From positions 7,341 to 71,340 of the forward strand of contig CAZINI010000010.1 of NCBI GenBank assembly GCA_964540575.1: 64,000 nucleotides of DNA. The letters run 5' to 3'. Made by a program: the position numbers and the translations under genes. The first letter of the stretch is position 1, and each line of letters begins with the position of its first letter. This document shows positions 41,543 to 51,400 of the stretch, one piece after another. The stretch is from UMGS1889 sp964540575 (GTDB lineage: Bacteria; Bacillota; Clostridia; Oscillospirales; Ruminococcaceae). The notes beneath the pieces are model-generated. The model saw only the letters and a program-made list of their open reading frames with translations. It ran no database searches and was not told where the DNA came from.

Positions 41543-43429
41543 ATGACCGAACAGGAAATGATCGCACAAATTGAGGAACGTCTGAGAAGTGAGTTTCAGG
41601 CGAAGCTTTCCGAGATGGAAAACAAGCTGAACAGCTTAAATGAAAAAGTACAGACCATAGAGCATTTTGTTGCGGCTATGAGTGCCGCACAGGATTTTGA
41701 ACAGACGATGGCTGAAATAGAAAGTGTAACAAAGCAGCTTACCGACTGTGAAAAAGCAACATTCTATTGCTATGACAGTTCCAATGATAAGTTTTTCTCT
41801 AACGGAGATTATCGCAATTGGGCGGAGGAGCAGTCGGCAGATGACATAAAAAAAGCATTTGAAAGCAAGGAAATATTATCCGACAGCAAGGAAGCGGTGA
41901 TACCGCTTGTGTCTGCAAGCGGCAGTTCGTTGGGAGTTATTGTCGCTGAAAAGGAAAACGGATTTACTTCTAAGGATTATGATAATTTCAGTCAGGGTTG
42001 TCAGATAGTGAATACTGTGGAGCTTGCTTTGAAAAAAGAGTTTGAGCATCAAGGTAAAATTACAGATGAGCTTACTCACCTTAAAAACAGGCAGGGACTT
42101 AACGATTATTTGCATCATACTCTTTGCGGCAATATAAATAACGGCAAGGAAATAAGTATCCTTATGTGTGATATTGACCATTTCAAAAACGTCAACGATA
42201 CATACGGACACGATGCAGGCGATATTATCCTCAAGGGCGTTGCGGAAGTATTGCAGGAAGGAACAAGGTCGGGAGCTGACTGTGCTTTCCGAATGGGCGG
42301 CGAAGAAATGGTGTGTATCCTGAACTGTCCTCCCGAAAAGGCGATGGACATTGCAGAGCGGCTGCGGGAAAAGGTAGAGAACACAGTACATCATATTGCC
42401 GTGAATAATGAACCTGTTGATGTCAAGGTAACAGTATCAATGGGCGTCCACAATATGCAGAAGCCTGATGTCGAGATGACTCCCGAAAATGCAAGACAGT
42501 TTTTTGATGAGCAATTCAAAAATGCGGATAAGGCGGTCTATGAAGCAAAAGAAACAGGCAGAAACAAGGTGATTTCAGCCGATGAGAACGTCTATATTGC
42601 GTACCTTGCAATGAAAGCTGCGGAAATTTTATGCAGCGATGATCGAACCAATGCTGATGATGTTAGGCAGCAGACAGTGAATTTGCTTACTGTCGGTGAT
42701 CTTGAAACGATTACGGAAGCATTGCAGGCACATATTGAGGAACACCCGGATATGTCAGCGGCGGCAGAGAGCTTAATTACAAAGCTGGTAGATCTGTCGC
42801 AGACTTATGTGAAGGAAGAACAGGGAATAGAAACGGAGGAGAATACAATGAATGAGCAGGAAAGCAAGGCACCGACTTATTTCAATAAGGACGCATTTCG
42901 GAATATTCGGAATAAGGAATATATCAATACCGATTCAAAGACGGCATATACGATTTCCTTAAAAGCTCAGGAACAGGGCATTGAACATTCCGTAAAATAT
43001 GACGGCAAGCAGTCGGCAGTTACGTTTGACGGCGTTAGGGATAAGGCGTTTGTCGAAGCTGTCAGAAAGGAATTCAATATCTCCGAAAAGACTGCCGAGA
43101 AGCCTGCTCCCGAACAAAGCAAGAGTGAAGCTCCAAAAGAAAAAGCCCCGACTTTTTTCAATAAAGAGGGCTATAAGGACATTCAGAACAAGACATTTAT
43201 TCAGACCGACTCAAAGACAGCCTATGCGATCTCCAAAGAAGCTGCAAAGCAAGGTGTAGAACATTCCGTGAAATATTACGGCAAGCAGTCGGCAGTTACG
43301 TTTGACGGCGTTAGGGATAAGGCGTTTATTGATACAGTAAAAAGTATGTCCGATTGGGCTGATAAGGTACAGGTCAAGGCTATCCGTGAGAAAGCACAGA
43401 CCGCACAGACGAAAAACGATGCAAGGTGA
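41543..43429 (+). CDS. GAF-GGDEF protein (diguanylate cyclase candidate) with C-terminal repeats
   Basis: 628 residues, soluble. A coiled coil (1-45) and a GAF-like domain (about 50-165) precede a GGDEF domain (about 175-345) with DIDHFKNVNDTYGHDAGD and the active-site loop FRMGGEEMVCI; Glu-Glu is kept and Phe is Met. The RxxD inhibitory site is not conserved (SGAD). The domain would make cyclic di-GMP from GTP. Two C-terminal repeats (about 443-515 and 535-605, each INTDSKTAYTIS-type then KQSAVTFDGVRDKAF) resemble modules at the start of the giant protein at 45469. RBS GGGAGG. A signalling enzyme in the middle of a conjugation operon is unusual. Confidence 0.88.
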   Translation: MTEQEMIAQIEERLRSEFQAKLSEMENKLNSLNEKVQTIEHFVAAMSAAQDFEQTMAEIESVTKQLTDCEKATFYCYDSSNDKFFSNGDYRNWAEEQSADDIKKAFESKEILSDSKEAVIPLVSASGSSLGVIVAEKENGFTSKDYDNFSQGCQIVNTVELALKKEFEHQGKITDELTHLKNRQGLNDYLHHTLCGNINNGKEISILMCDIDHFKNVNDTYGHDAGDIILKGVAEVLQEGTRSGADCAFRMGGEEMVCILNCPPEKAMDIAERLREKVENTVHHIAVNNEPVDVKVTVSMGVHNMQKPDVEMTPENARQFFDEQFKNADKAVYEAKETGRNKVISADENVYIAYLAMKAAEILCSDDRTNADDVRQQTVNLLTVGDLETITEALQAHIEEHPDMSAAAESLITKLVDLSQTYVKEEQGIETEENTMNEQESKAPTYFNKDAFRNIRNKEYINTDSKTAYTISLKAQEQGIEHSVKYDGKQSAVTFDGVRDKAFVEAVRKEFNISEKTAEKPAPEQSKSEAPKEKAPTFFNKEGYKDIQNKTFIQTDSKTAYAISKEAAKQGVEHSVKYYGKQSAVTFDGVRDKAFIDTVKSMSDWADKVQVKAIREKAQTAQTKNDAR

Positions 43430-43433
43430 GAAT

Positions 43434-43469
43434 AATTCCCCGGTGGGGAATTTTTCCCCGTTGGAAATT
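43434..43469. repeat. Palindromic repeat with degenerate second copy
   Basis: A perfect AATTCCCC-GGT-GGGGAATT at 43434-43452 is followed by a decayed copy (TTTCCCCGTTGGAAATT). Lies between the GGDEF gene and the Toprim gene. Confidence 0.85.
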
Positions 43470-43485
43470 GAAAGGACTGATTGTT

Positions 43486-44697
43486 TTGGAAATAAGCAAG
43501 AGGGATAGGTATCTGGCAAGTCAAGTAAGTATTATGGAATATTTGCAGTCGCACGGCTATACTTGCAAACGTGCCGGCAGTCAGTTCATTTTTCCCGAAA
43601 TCGGGGACAGTTTCACTGTCAGTCCCGAGAAAAACAGCTTCTATTGGTTTTCTCATTCCATAGGCGGCGGTCCCGTGCAGTGTTTGCAGGCTGCTTTCGG
43701 AATGGACGAGGAAACGGCAATAAAGGAATTGGCAGGGGATACACAGCTTATAAAACCAAAGTCGGTTGGAACAGCCGTTGCAGACGAAAAGAAAGAATTT
43801 GTTATGCCCGAAAGGGCAGATAACTGCAAAAAGGTGTATGCTTATCTCATTAATCAGCGGCAATTATCGCCAAAGATCGTAAGTGATTTCATAAAACAAG
43901 GTGTTTTATATCAGGGCTTTACTCAGGCTTCGGGAGGGAAGCGTGAAAATGCTGTATTTCTGCACCTGAACGAGAGCGGGAAGCCTTGCGGAGCTGACGT
44001 GCAGGGATTGTATTCTTCGGTGAAATTTAAAGGAGTAATTCCCCACGATGACACTGATAAAGGCTTTGTGTACAACAAGGGAAATCCGAAAAAAGCGGAC
44101 ACGGTTTATCTGTTTGAAGCTCCGATAGACTTAATGTCATTCGTTGAGCTGCACCCTGAGATAAAGAATGCGAAGTTTGTTGCAATGGGCGGTTTGAAGC
44201 CGTCCATTGCCGCACACTACATTGATGACCCAGAGCTTAAAGTCGTTTCCTGCGTTGATAATGACACGGCGGGAATGGCGTTTAACAACCGTATTCTAAA
44301 ATCTAAGATGAAACAGAGTCTTTCATTGGATGGCGAGGGCATAAAGTCAACCACCTGTCGGGACAGAGAACCGCCTATTGAATATCTGGAAGCGGAAGTC
44401 AATGGCAGACACTGCTCCTTTTTTCTCAGTGCCGAGGACTATCGGGACGCTAATAAGACAGCCGATATTCCAATATCTTCGGCTTTTCTGTGGTGTAACC
44501 GAAGCAATTATACGGTCAACAAGGAGTGTGCGGAAGCAGGCGTTAAGGATTTTAACGAGCTGCTATGTTTGAGAAAATCACCGTCTGCAAGGGATTTTGT
44601 GACCGAAGTCAGGAAAATGTCCGATTGGGCAAATAATGTACATAATTATGTCAAGGAGAAAAACGATGCCAATAGAGAGCAACCCATTAAAACGTAA
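43486..44697 (+). CDS. DUF3991/Toprim protein (primase-like)
   Basis: 403 residues from the TTG at 43486, 9 bases after AAAGGA; the open frame upstream runs through palindromic repeats and is not favoured. The first 80 residues (SIMEYLQSHGYTCKRAGSQFIFPE then FYWFSHSIGGGPVQCL) correspond to the degenerate zinc-binding part of primases. The Toprim domain has YLFEAPIDLMSF (catalytic Glu) and VSCVDNDTAGMAF (D-x-D). Such proteins are common in Gram-positive ICEs and probably prime the complementary strand. Confidence 0.82.
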   Translation: MEISKRDRYLASQVSIMEYLQSHGYTCKRAGSQFIFPEIGDSFTVSPEKNSFYWFSHSIGGGPVQCLQAAFGMDEETAIKELAGDTQLIKPKSVGTAVADEKKEFVMPERADNCKKVYAYLINQRQLSPKIVSDFIKQGVLYQGFTQASGGKRENAVFLHLNESGKPCGADVQGLYSSVKFKGVIPHDDTDKGFVYNKGNPKKADTVYLFEAPIDLMSFVELHPEIKNAKFVAMGGLKPSIAAHYIDDPELKVVSCVDNDTAGMAFNNRILKSKMKQSLSLDGEGIKSTTCRDREPPIEYLEAEVNGRHCSFFLSAEDYRDANKTADIPISSAFLWCNRSNYTVNKECAEAGVKDFNELLCLRKSPSARDFVTEVRKMSDWANNVHNYVKEKNDANREQPIKT

Positions 44698-44872
44698 TAT
44701 TTCCGTATCAAGGCAGATACAGGCACTTACCGAGGAAAAGGAAAAATATCAGCAATATTGGCAGGAAAAAAAGATAGAGCTGGAGCGGATAGAGTCTGAC
44801 ATATCACAGATAGATGCTCAGATAGCCAATATTCTTGCGAGAAACAGGTCAAGGAGGAAAAATATAAAATGA
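44666..44872 (+). CDS. Small coiled-coil protein
   Basis: 68 residues from the ATG at 44666 behind AAGGAG, starting 32 bases before the preceding stop. Almost all is a helix with heptad pattern (IQALTEEKEKYQQYWQEKKIELERIESDISQIDAQI). It overlaps the next gene by 4 nt (ATGA). Confidence 0.65.
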   Translation: MPIESNPLKRNISVSRQIQALTEEKEKYQQYWQEKKIELERIESDISQIDAQIANILARNRSRRKNIK

Positions 44873-45183
44873 ATACAGATAATGCAGCAGTAAAGACCGA
44901 TAAAAGAGCCGAAAAGCTTAAAGCTCTTCGTGAAAAACGGGAAAAGGCAGTAAACGCACAGAGTGCTGCCGAAAAGAAAACAAAAGAAATAAATGCACAG
45001 ATAGCCAAAATCGAAAAGGAGATACACAACGATGAGATACGTTCCCTTGATGATTTCTGTTCGGGAAAGGGAATAAGCTATGCCGAATTAATGTGCTTTC
45101 TTTCCGGCTTATGCGAAAAAATGACATTGAGTGATGCGGCAGCCCTGCTTGAAATTGAGGGCTTTGGAAAGGAGAAGCAGTGA
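44869..45183 (+). CDS. DUF4315-like small protein
   Basis: 104 residues. A coiled N-terminus (RAEKLKALREKREKAVNAQSAAEKKTKEINAQIAKIEKEI) matches the style of DUF4315 proteins found in Firmicutes conjugative elements, followed by a small helical domain. Start ATG overlaps the previous stop by 4 nt. Confidence 0.65.
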   Translation: MNTDNAAVKTDKRAEKLKALREKREKAVNAQSAAEKKTKEINAQIAKIEKEIHNDEIRSLDDFCSGKGISYAELMCFLSGLCEKMTLSDAAALLEIEGFGKEKQ

Positions 45184-45184
45184 T

Positions 45185-45472
45185 ATGAATAAATGCTTTT
45201 TACAGGGAGTGATCTCAAAAGCTCCCGTACAAACAGGCGATAATGTATTTGGCAGATTTGTTTTCACCATCATTCCGAATGGCAAAACTGAGGAAATCGA
45301 AGCTGTCGCTTGGACTTACAGAGGTTTCGGCAAACGCTACAAGTCTGGGGATAAGGTCGTTGTTATAGGCGAGAAACGCACCCGAAAAATACCCACCGAC
45401 AACGGCGTAAAATGTGTGCCGATAGTAGTTGTGGACAGCATTACGGCAAACAAGGAGGAGCATAACGTATGA
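45185..45472 (+). CDS. OB-fold (SSB-like) protein
   Basis: 95 residues from the ATG at 45185, one base after the preceding stop, with GGAGAAG upstream. LQGVISKAPVQTGDNVFGRFVFTIIP, IEAVAWTYRGFGKRYKSGDKVVVIGEKRTRKI and IVVVDSITA are the five strands of an OB-fold similar to single-strand-binding proteins. It probably coats transferred or replicating single-stranded DNA. It overlaps the giant gene by 4 nt (ATGA). Confidence 0.75.
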   Translation: MNKCFLQGVISKAPVQTGDNVFGRFVFTIIPNGKTEEIEAVAWTYRGFGKRYKSGDKVVVIGEKRTRKIPTDNGVKCVPIVVVDSITANKEEHNV

Positions 45473-48400
45473 CCGAATATATAAACAAGGAATTTTACAA
45501 GGAAATACCCGCTGATGAACGTCACTACATTAACCTTTCCGCAAGCAATATAAGTGCGGTTATGGACAGGCTGAACGCCGAGGGTATTCCTTTTTCGGCT
45601 ACTCTTAATAACTACAAAAATGTTATCACCGTAAGAAAATCCGACAGTGAGAGGGCTAATGCTATTGTAAGCGAGCTTACTCCAAAGAAAAGCTCCGACA
45701 TTCGCATTATCGGGAACACAGACTATCGTTACATTTCCGACAAGCGGTATATAAATATGGACTCAGACACGGCGTTAAAGGTTGCAGCTATACTGTCGGG
45801 AGATAGCAACAGCCGTTTTTCGGGACGTATTGTCGGCGATAAGGCTACTATTACCGTAAGCGGTGACAAAAATGCCGTAAATGTTCGCAGAATTGCTGAC
45901 AATATAAAGAATGCCGACCTGCTTTCCGAGCTTGACAAAGCGGGCTTTGAACGTGTGAACATTGATAACGGTTTTGTTAATTTCCGCAACAGATATACGG
46001 GAAATATTGAGGGCTTTGATAGCCTTGATATGGTACGGGAAATGTTTGAGGATAAAGACAATGAATTTTTCCACCCGACCGCATACCGTATCGCACTGTC
46101 CTCAGATGCATATGAGGACGAATACTATATTTCCTGTTATGACAATACCACAGGAGAGGAAAAAGAGCCGTATTTTGACAACAATGGTGCGGTTACATAT
46201 ATGCCTACATTCAGAACTGTTGATGCAGCTCTTGATTATGCTGTATCGGAGAATATAACACTCAGCAATTCAAATGATGAGCTTGAAAAGTGGAGAGCAG
46301 CGGAAGCCGAACGTGACAACGAGCAGATAGCCGAAGAAAACAGAAGTCTTATTGCCGATTTTCCTATGCAAGACGGACTTTATCCCGACCAGTTCAGATA
46401 TAATCCCGATGATAACAGCTTTATGTGGACATATTTCAATCCCGATGGTGACAACGGTCGGGGAATATTTGTCGAGAAGCATATTTCCGAGCAGGATATA
46501 TATGCTGCACATACTGCTATGATTTCAGCGGAAAATGAAGCCGAGGGGCAAAGTGCTTTTATCAATTACATTTTGGAAAACTGCCGTGAAGCAGTTATTG
46601 ATACTTACAGCGGATATTTTGAGGGGTATGCGAACGACTATATCAACAAACCCGAAGCTGTTGTTGAGTATTACGGTATCGGTGCAAACAACAGTCATAT
46701 CGAGGACATAACTGCACTTATTTCCCGTATGGAGGACTGCTGTGCCAAGATAAAAAAAGAACAGCTTGAAGCAGCTGCTCTAACCGATGAAACGGAAAAA
46801 TTATCCGATCAGCTTGTTGAAATAACGGACGGTATTGTAAAAAGTCAGGAAGAATTTACTGAGTGCATAAGTACGGGAAACTATGAGGGTGCATCGGCTG
46901 CCGCTTCCAAGCTTGCCGAACTGAGCCGCAGGGCAGAGCAGATAAAGGCGATGATACAGGCAGAAGCTATTACAACAGATGATGTCGATGTGCTGCGGAA
47001 TATAAAGCCCGAAAGGAAATCCGTGCAGAATATGCTTGAAACCGAGGTTGCTCAGACACCAAAGTTTGAAAAGCTTCTTGGCGAGGAATTCGGGGAGAAG
47101 TCTGCCTATGTGATGAGAAACAGTGATAATGAGTGGAGAAATGACGAGTCAAAAACGGCGGTCGTTGTTGAGGTTCAGAAGCGGGATATTCCCGTTCACC
47201 CGGCGGAGCTTCAAAGGAAAGGCAACGATATTCCCAGAGGAATTTTTGTTAATCGAGATACCGGTATTGAAATACAATTTAGCAGACGTTCCATTGAGGA
47301 AATAGTTGCAAAAGCTATACATGATGACAAGAGAGATACTCCTGTTGAAGCACGAATGGCTGCTCTTTATCAGATGCAGGATTTAATTGAAAATGCAATT
47401 TGTTTTGATAGTCAGCTATCCGAACCAAGTAATTCAAAAAAATCGGACAGTACTTTGTTTATCCATAGAATGTACGGATTAATAATCTACGATAATGAAC
47501 AATACCTGGCGAATTTGGCTATTGAGGAAACATATTCGACTGATAGAGAGAACCGATTTAGGGATACCAATAATCGACTGTATTCTTTTAGAGATATAAA
47601 AATAACACCAACGAAGCTATTGGGCGGTCAAGCCCACGCAGACTTGCAAAATGCAAGCGAGGATACTTCGTTAGGTGTTACTACAATAAGTATACCACAG
47701 CTTTATGATATTGTCAAGACCAATGACCAAAGATTTTTTGAAAATCCATCAGCCCCGGGACGTGCCGACAGAGAAGCCGAGATAAAGGCACAGTCTGAGT
47801 ATCGGAATGCTGTTGAGAAATATAACGCATATATTCTGACCGCCGACAGCGAAGAAATAGAAATTGACGGTCAGGAAGGTACTTGGTATGTTATCGATAC
47901 GCAGACCATAGGCGGCAAAGAACTTTTTCTTTTGGAAAGCGAGATATACGGTGATGAAGCTGCCTGCCTTATCGTTGACGGAAACAGAAATATCGTTATG
48001 GATAATGTTTATAACGGCTTTGAGGATTATATTGAAGAAAATGCCGTTCCCGACGAGCAGATTATAATATCCGGCGAAGTCGCTTCGGAAATGTGGTATT
48101 ACGGCTTTGACGTTTATGTAAATGGGGAAAAACTTGATAAATTTGATGATGTTTCCGATAAAAGCGGGATGTTCGGGAGGCTGGAGGATAAGGAAAATAG
48201 CATATCCGCAGCTGTTAATGACGTTACCCTTTACCACAATGCCGAAGCTATTGCAAGTGCTGTTTTTGATATATCCAAAAAGTATTATAATGCTCCGAAA
48301 AGTGCAGGAACGCCGTATTATCTCAATCTTGAAAAATATCACGAGGATAATGATTGGGAGAATTGGCGTAAAGATGAAAACGAGTATGCCAACACAATGT

Positions 48401-51400
48401 TTGCACTTCTGGAGAGAAGCTATCCTTCGGTTGAAAATTACCTGATAAATGTAGTAAGTGACAGCAAGAACAGGGAAGATATGGCAGAGGACAGAGAAGC
48501 TGCACTAAAGGCTTTGCAGACCATTGAAGTGTTTAAGATTGGAATGGAAGAATTTCGTCCTATACATTTTGAACCTGTTGAGGAAACAAGCTATGCAGAG
48601 CAGCTTTATACAAGAGTAAATGACGAATACAGCTATTTTATCGGTCAGATAAAAAATGAAAGCCCTGATGTGCTTGTTCGTTCGGCTGCGGAAATAGCGG
48701 ATAAGGAAAAGATTACACAGTATATTATGGAGGGGACTGTTTCTCTTTTAGATAAACAGTATGAAGCTTTGCTGTCAAGACCAAATCCGCTTGATGAAAT
48801 TTATGAGCAGTGGGTGCAAAACGGCGAACTGAGCAGCTTTGAAGATGTTGGTATCGCACTTGAAGAAGCAGCCGACCGTATTCTTGTTTCCCTTGACCGT
48901 GAAAACTCACGTTCCGAGGAAAAGGTCAATGCCGTACTTGCAGTTTCGCAGAATGATACTAGCAGATATTATGCTGCAAATAATGTTTCCGTTGATGATG
49001 TGAGAGAAGTTATTAAACACTCAGATATGCTGTTTATCGACCTTTGTGCACTTGGTGAAAAGCAGATAACGGAAGCTCAGTTTGCGGAGTATTCACAGAG
49101 AAACGGTGTTACTGCTGTTGATGTGGATATTGACGAGCAGACTATGCACGTTTACGGTGCGGATAAGCCTATTATTTCATTTGATGAAATAAAGGTGGAT
49201 TTTGATGAAATAGCAAAGGCACTTGACCTTAAAAACAACACTATTACATTTTCTGTTGTTGCCATTGAAGGAGAAAAGCCCTTTATTATTGGCAGTTATA
49301 TCGACAAGGACGATATTACCGCACTCGAAGAATATCAGGATTATATCTATGATACGGGAAGAAAGAATATTGATGTTACCGTTGATTATTATACGATAGG
49401 TATGGGAGATAATGAGTCGTATGGTGCCGATACCGATGAAAGGGACTATATTTTCGAACACCTTGATGAAGTGCTGAAATATAAATATACCGATCACCTT
49501 GAATCGGAAACATATTTTATTGCGACTCCCGCAGAACTGCTGGAAGAAATCAGCGGCGAAGCAGAAGAAAAGAACTATTTATTCACTGTTGCAGAATTTG
49601 AGGACGGCAGCAGATATGTTATCCCCGGTAAAATCGATGATAATAACATTAAGGAAACGGCAGCTTGGACGGAAGTTAAGAACAACAATTTTGACGTTGA
49701 CCGTATTACAGATCTTGACGAAGATATACGGGTGACATATACGGTATATCAGACAGGCAGCGGAGAAACCGTTTTGCCGACAGACGAGGAAACAGCAAGG
49801 ATCGAAGCTGCTCTTGATGAAATCTTATCCGATGCGGTTATGGTGACTTCTTTTGATTCATCTGTACGTCCTTGGGAAGATGTTGATGATGTCATTTTCA
49901 AAATGGAAGAAGTATGGAAAGAACGTCACGCAAAGGAAATGAATGTTTCCGATGGTTTTGACAACAGTAATTTCCTTTATCCCAATAATCTGATGAAAAT
50001 CGCACACGACAGCGAGGGAAAAGACCATTATAATTTCGACGACGATGCTATCTTGCAGATAAAGCTTGCAGGAAGTGAATGGCTGCACCCTGTTGACGCT
50101 GCTGTTGAAATGAACCGCAGAGGTGTTGACATTAATGACATTGAAATGCTAAATGTGCGATATGTTTCCTCCGATGGTACTGTCGGAGAAAAGGATGTAA
50201 CTCCCGAACAATATATAGTTTACCTTGCTCACAGCGAAGAACGAACAAATGCTTTTCTGGCTGCGGTCGATGCAGCAGAGGAGCGGAAAAAGGTTCCCGA
50301 AGCAATGATGAATATCATTTATGATGATATGCCGTCATTTGTCAAGAGTGCTGTTGCTTGGGACGAGCTTATGGAATATGACGGTATATCGGAACAATTT
50401 GATAAGGGTGAAGATCCCGTTGCGGTGGTAAAGCCTTATCTTGCAAATAATGGCACATTCTCTTGGAACGCAGATGAGCTGAAAAACGGATATTTTGATT
50501 GGTCTGTAAAGGATAATGGTGATACGGCAGATATTTCAATTTCCGTAAATGACAGCGACACGTTCAGAGAGAAGTATAATTCTCATTTTGAAGTGCCTTG
50601 GACTGAACTTGCAGACGCATTTAAAAAGCGAATAGATCAGGAGATAAACTACAATAAAATCTCTGACGGAACGATTACTGTAACTGCCGTAGGTGAGGAT
50701 AGGTTCAGATTTGTTGACAGAAGCAGAAATACGGAAGCGATTGAAAGCCGTGAACAGTTGATTGAACGTTTTACAGAAATGTTCAATAAAGCTGATTTGA
50801 ACGGTATCATTAGGTCTGTTATTGAGGAAGCTAAATTTGAAAAGATTGAAGTTGATAATAATTCCCCGGTGGGGAATTTGGACGGCGATGAGGAAAAGCA
50901 GATAATTGACCTTTCCAAACTTTCAAAAATCACTCTTAATGATGAATATGAACGTGGAACGGATCAGCCCGATGATTTCCAATACATAAAAAATACTATC
51001 ACATTCAGCGACCTTAATTCGTCATTTCTTATACGCAGAAACAAGGAATTTACATATGACTATGATGTTCTGCCCGACCTTGACGAGGGTGATACATTCA
51101 TCACAAGACAGGGTATGCTAAAAGAAGTGCGGGATTTTCTGGAAGCAGCAAAAAGCGATTCGGATAAATCCATTTCCATTACCGATATGAACGGTAATAC
51201 TACTGTTCTGAAAGGCAGTCAATACGTCTTTGAAGCAACAGAGGACAGGCTTGCATTTATGATACCCGAGGTTGGCTATGCGGAAATGTTTGAACGTGAT
51301 GATGACAGCTATGATTACACGATTTATGACAGCGATTTCAAAGTTACAGACAGCGGAGTTTACGATGACGTAAGCATTACTCTACGTCAGGCATTTACTA

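Noticed and set aside
44035..44050. A further palindromic repeat at TAATTCCCCACGATG
   Set aside because: Only the left arm is present; no complementary right arm follows.
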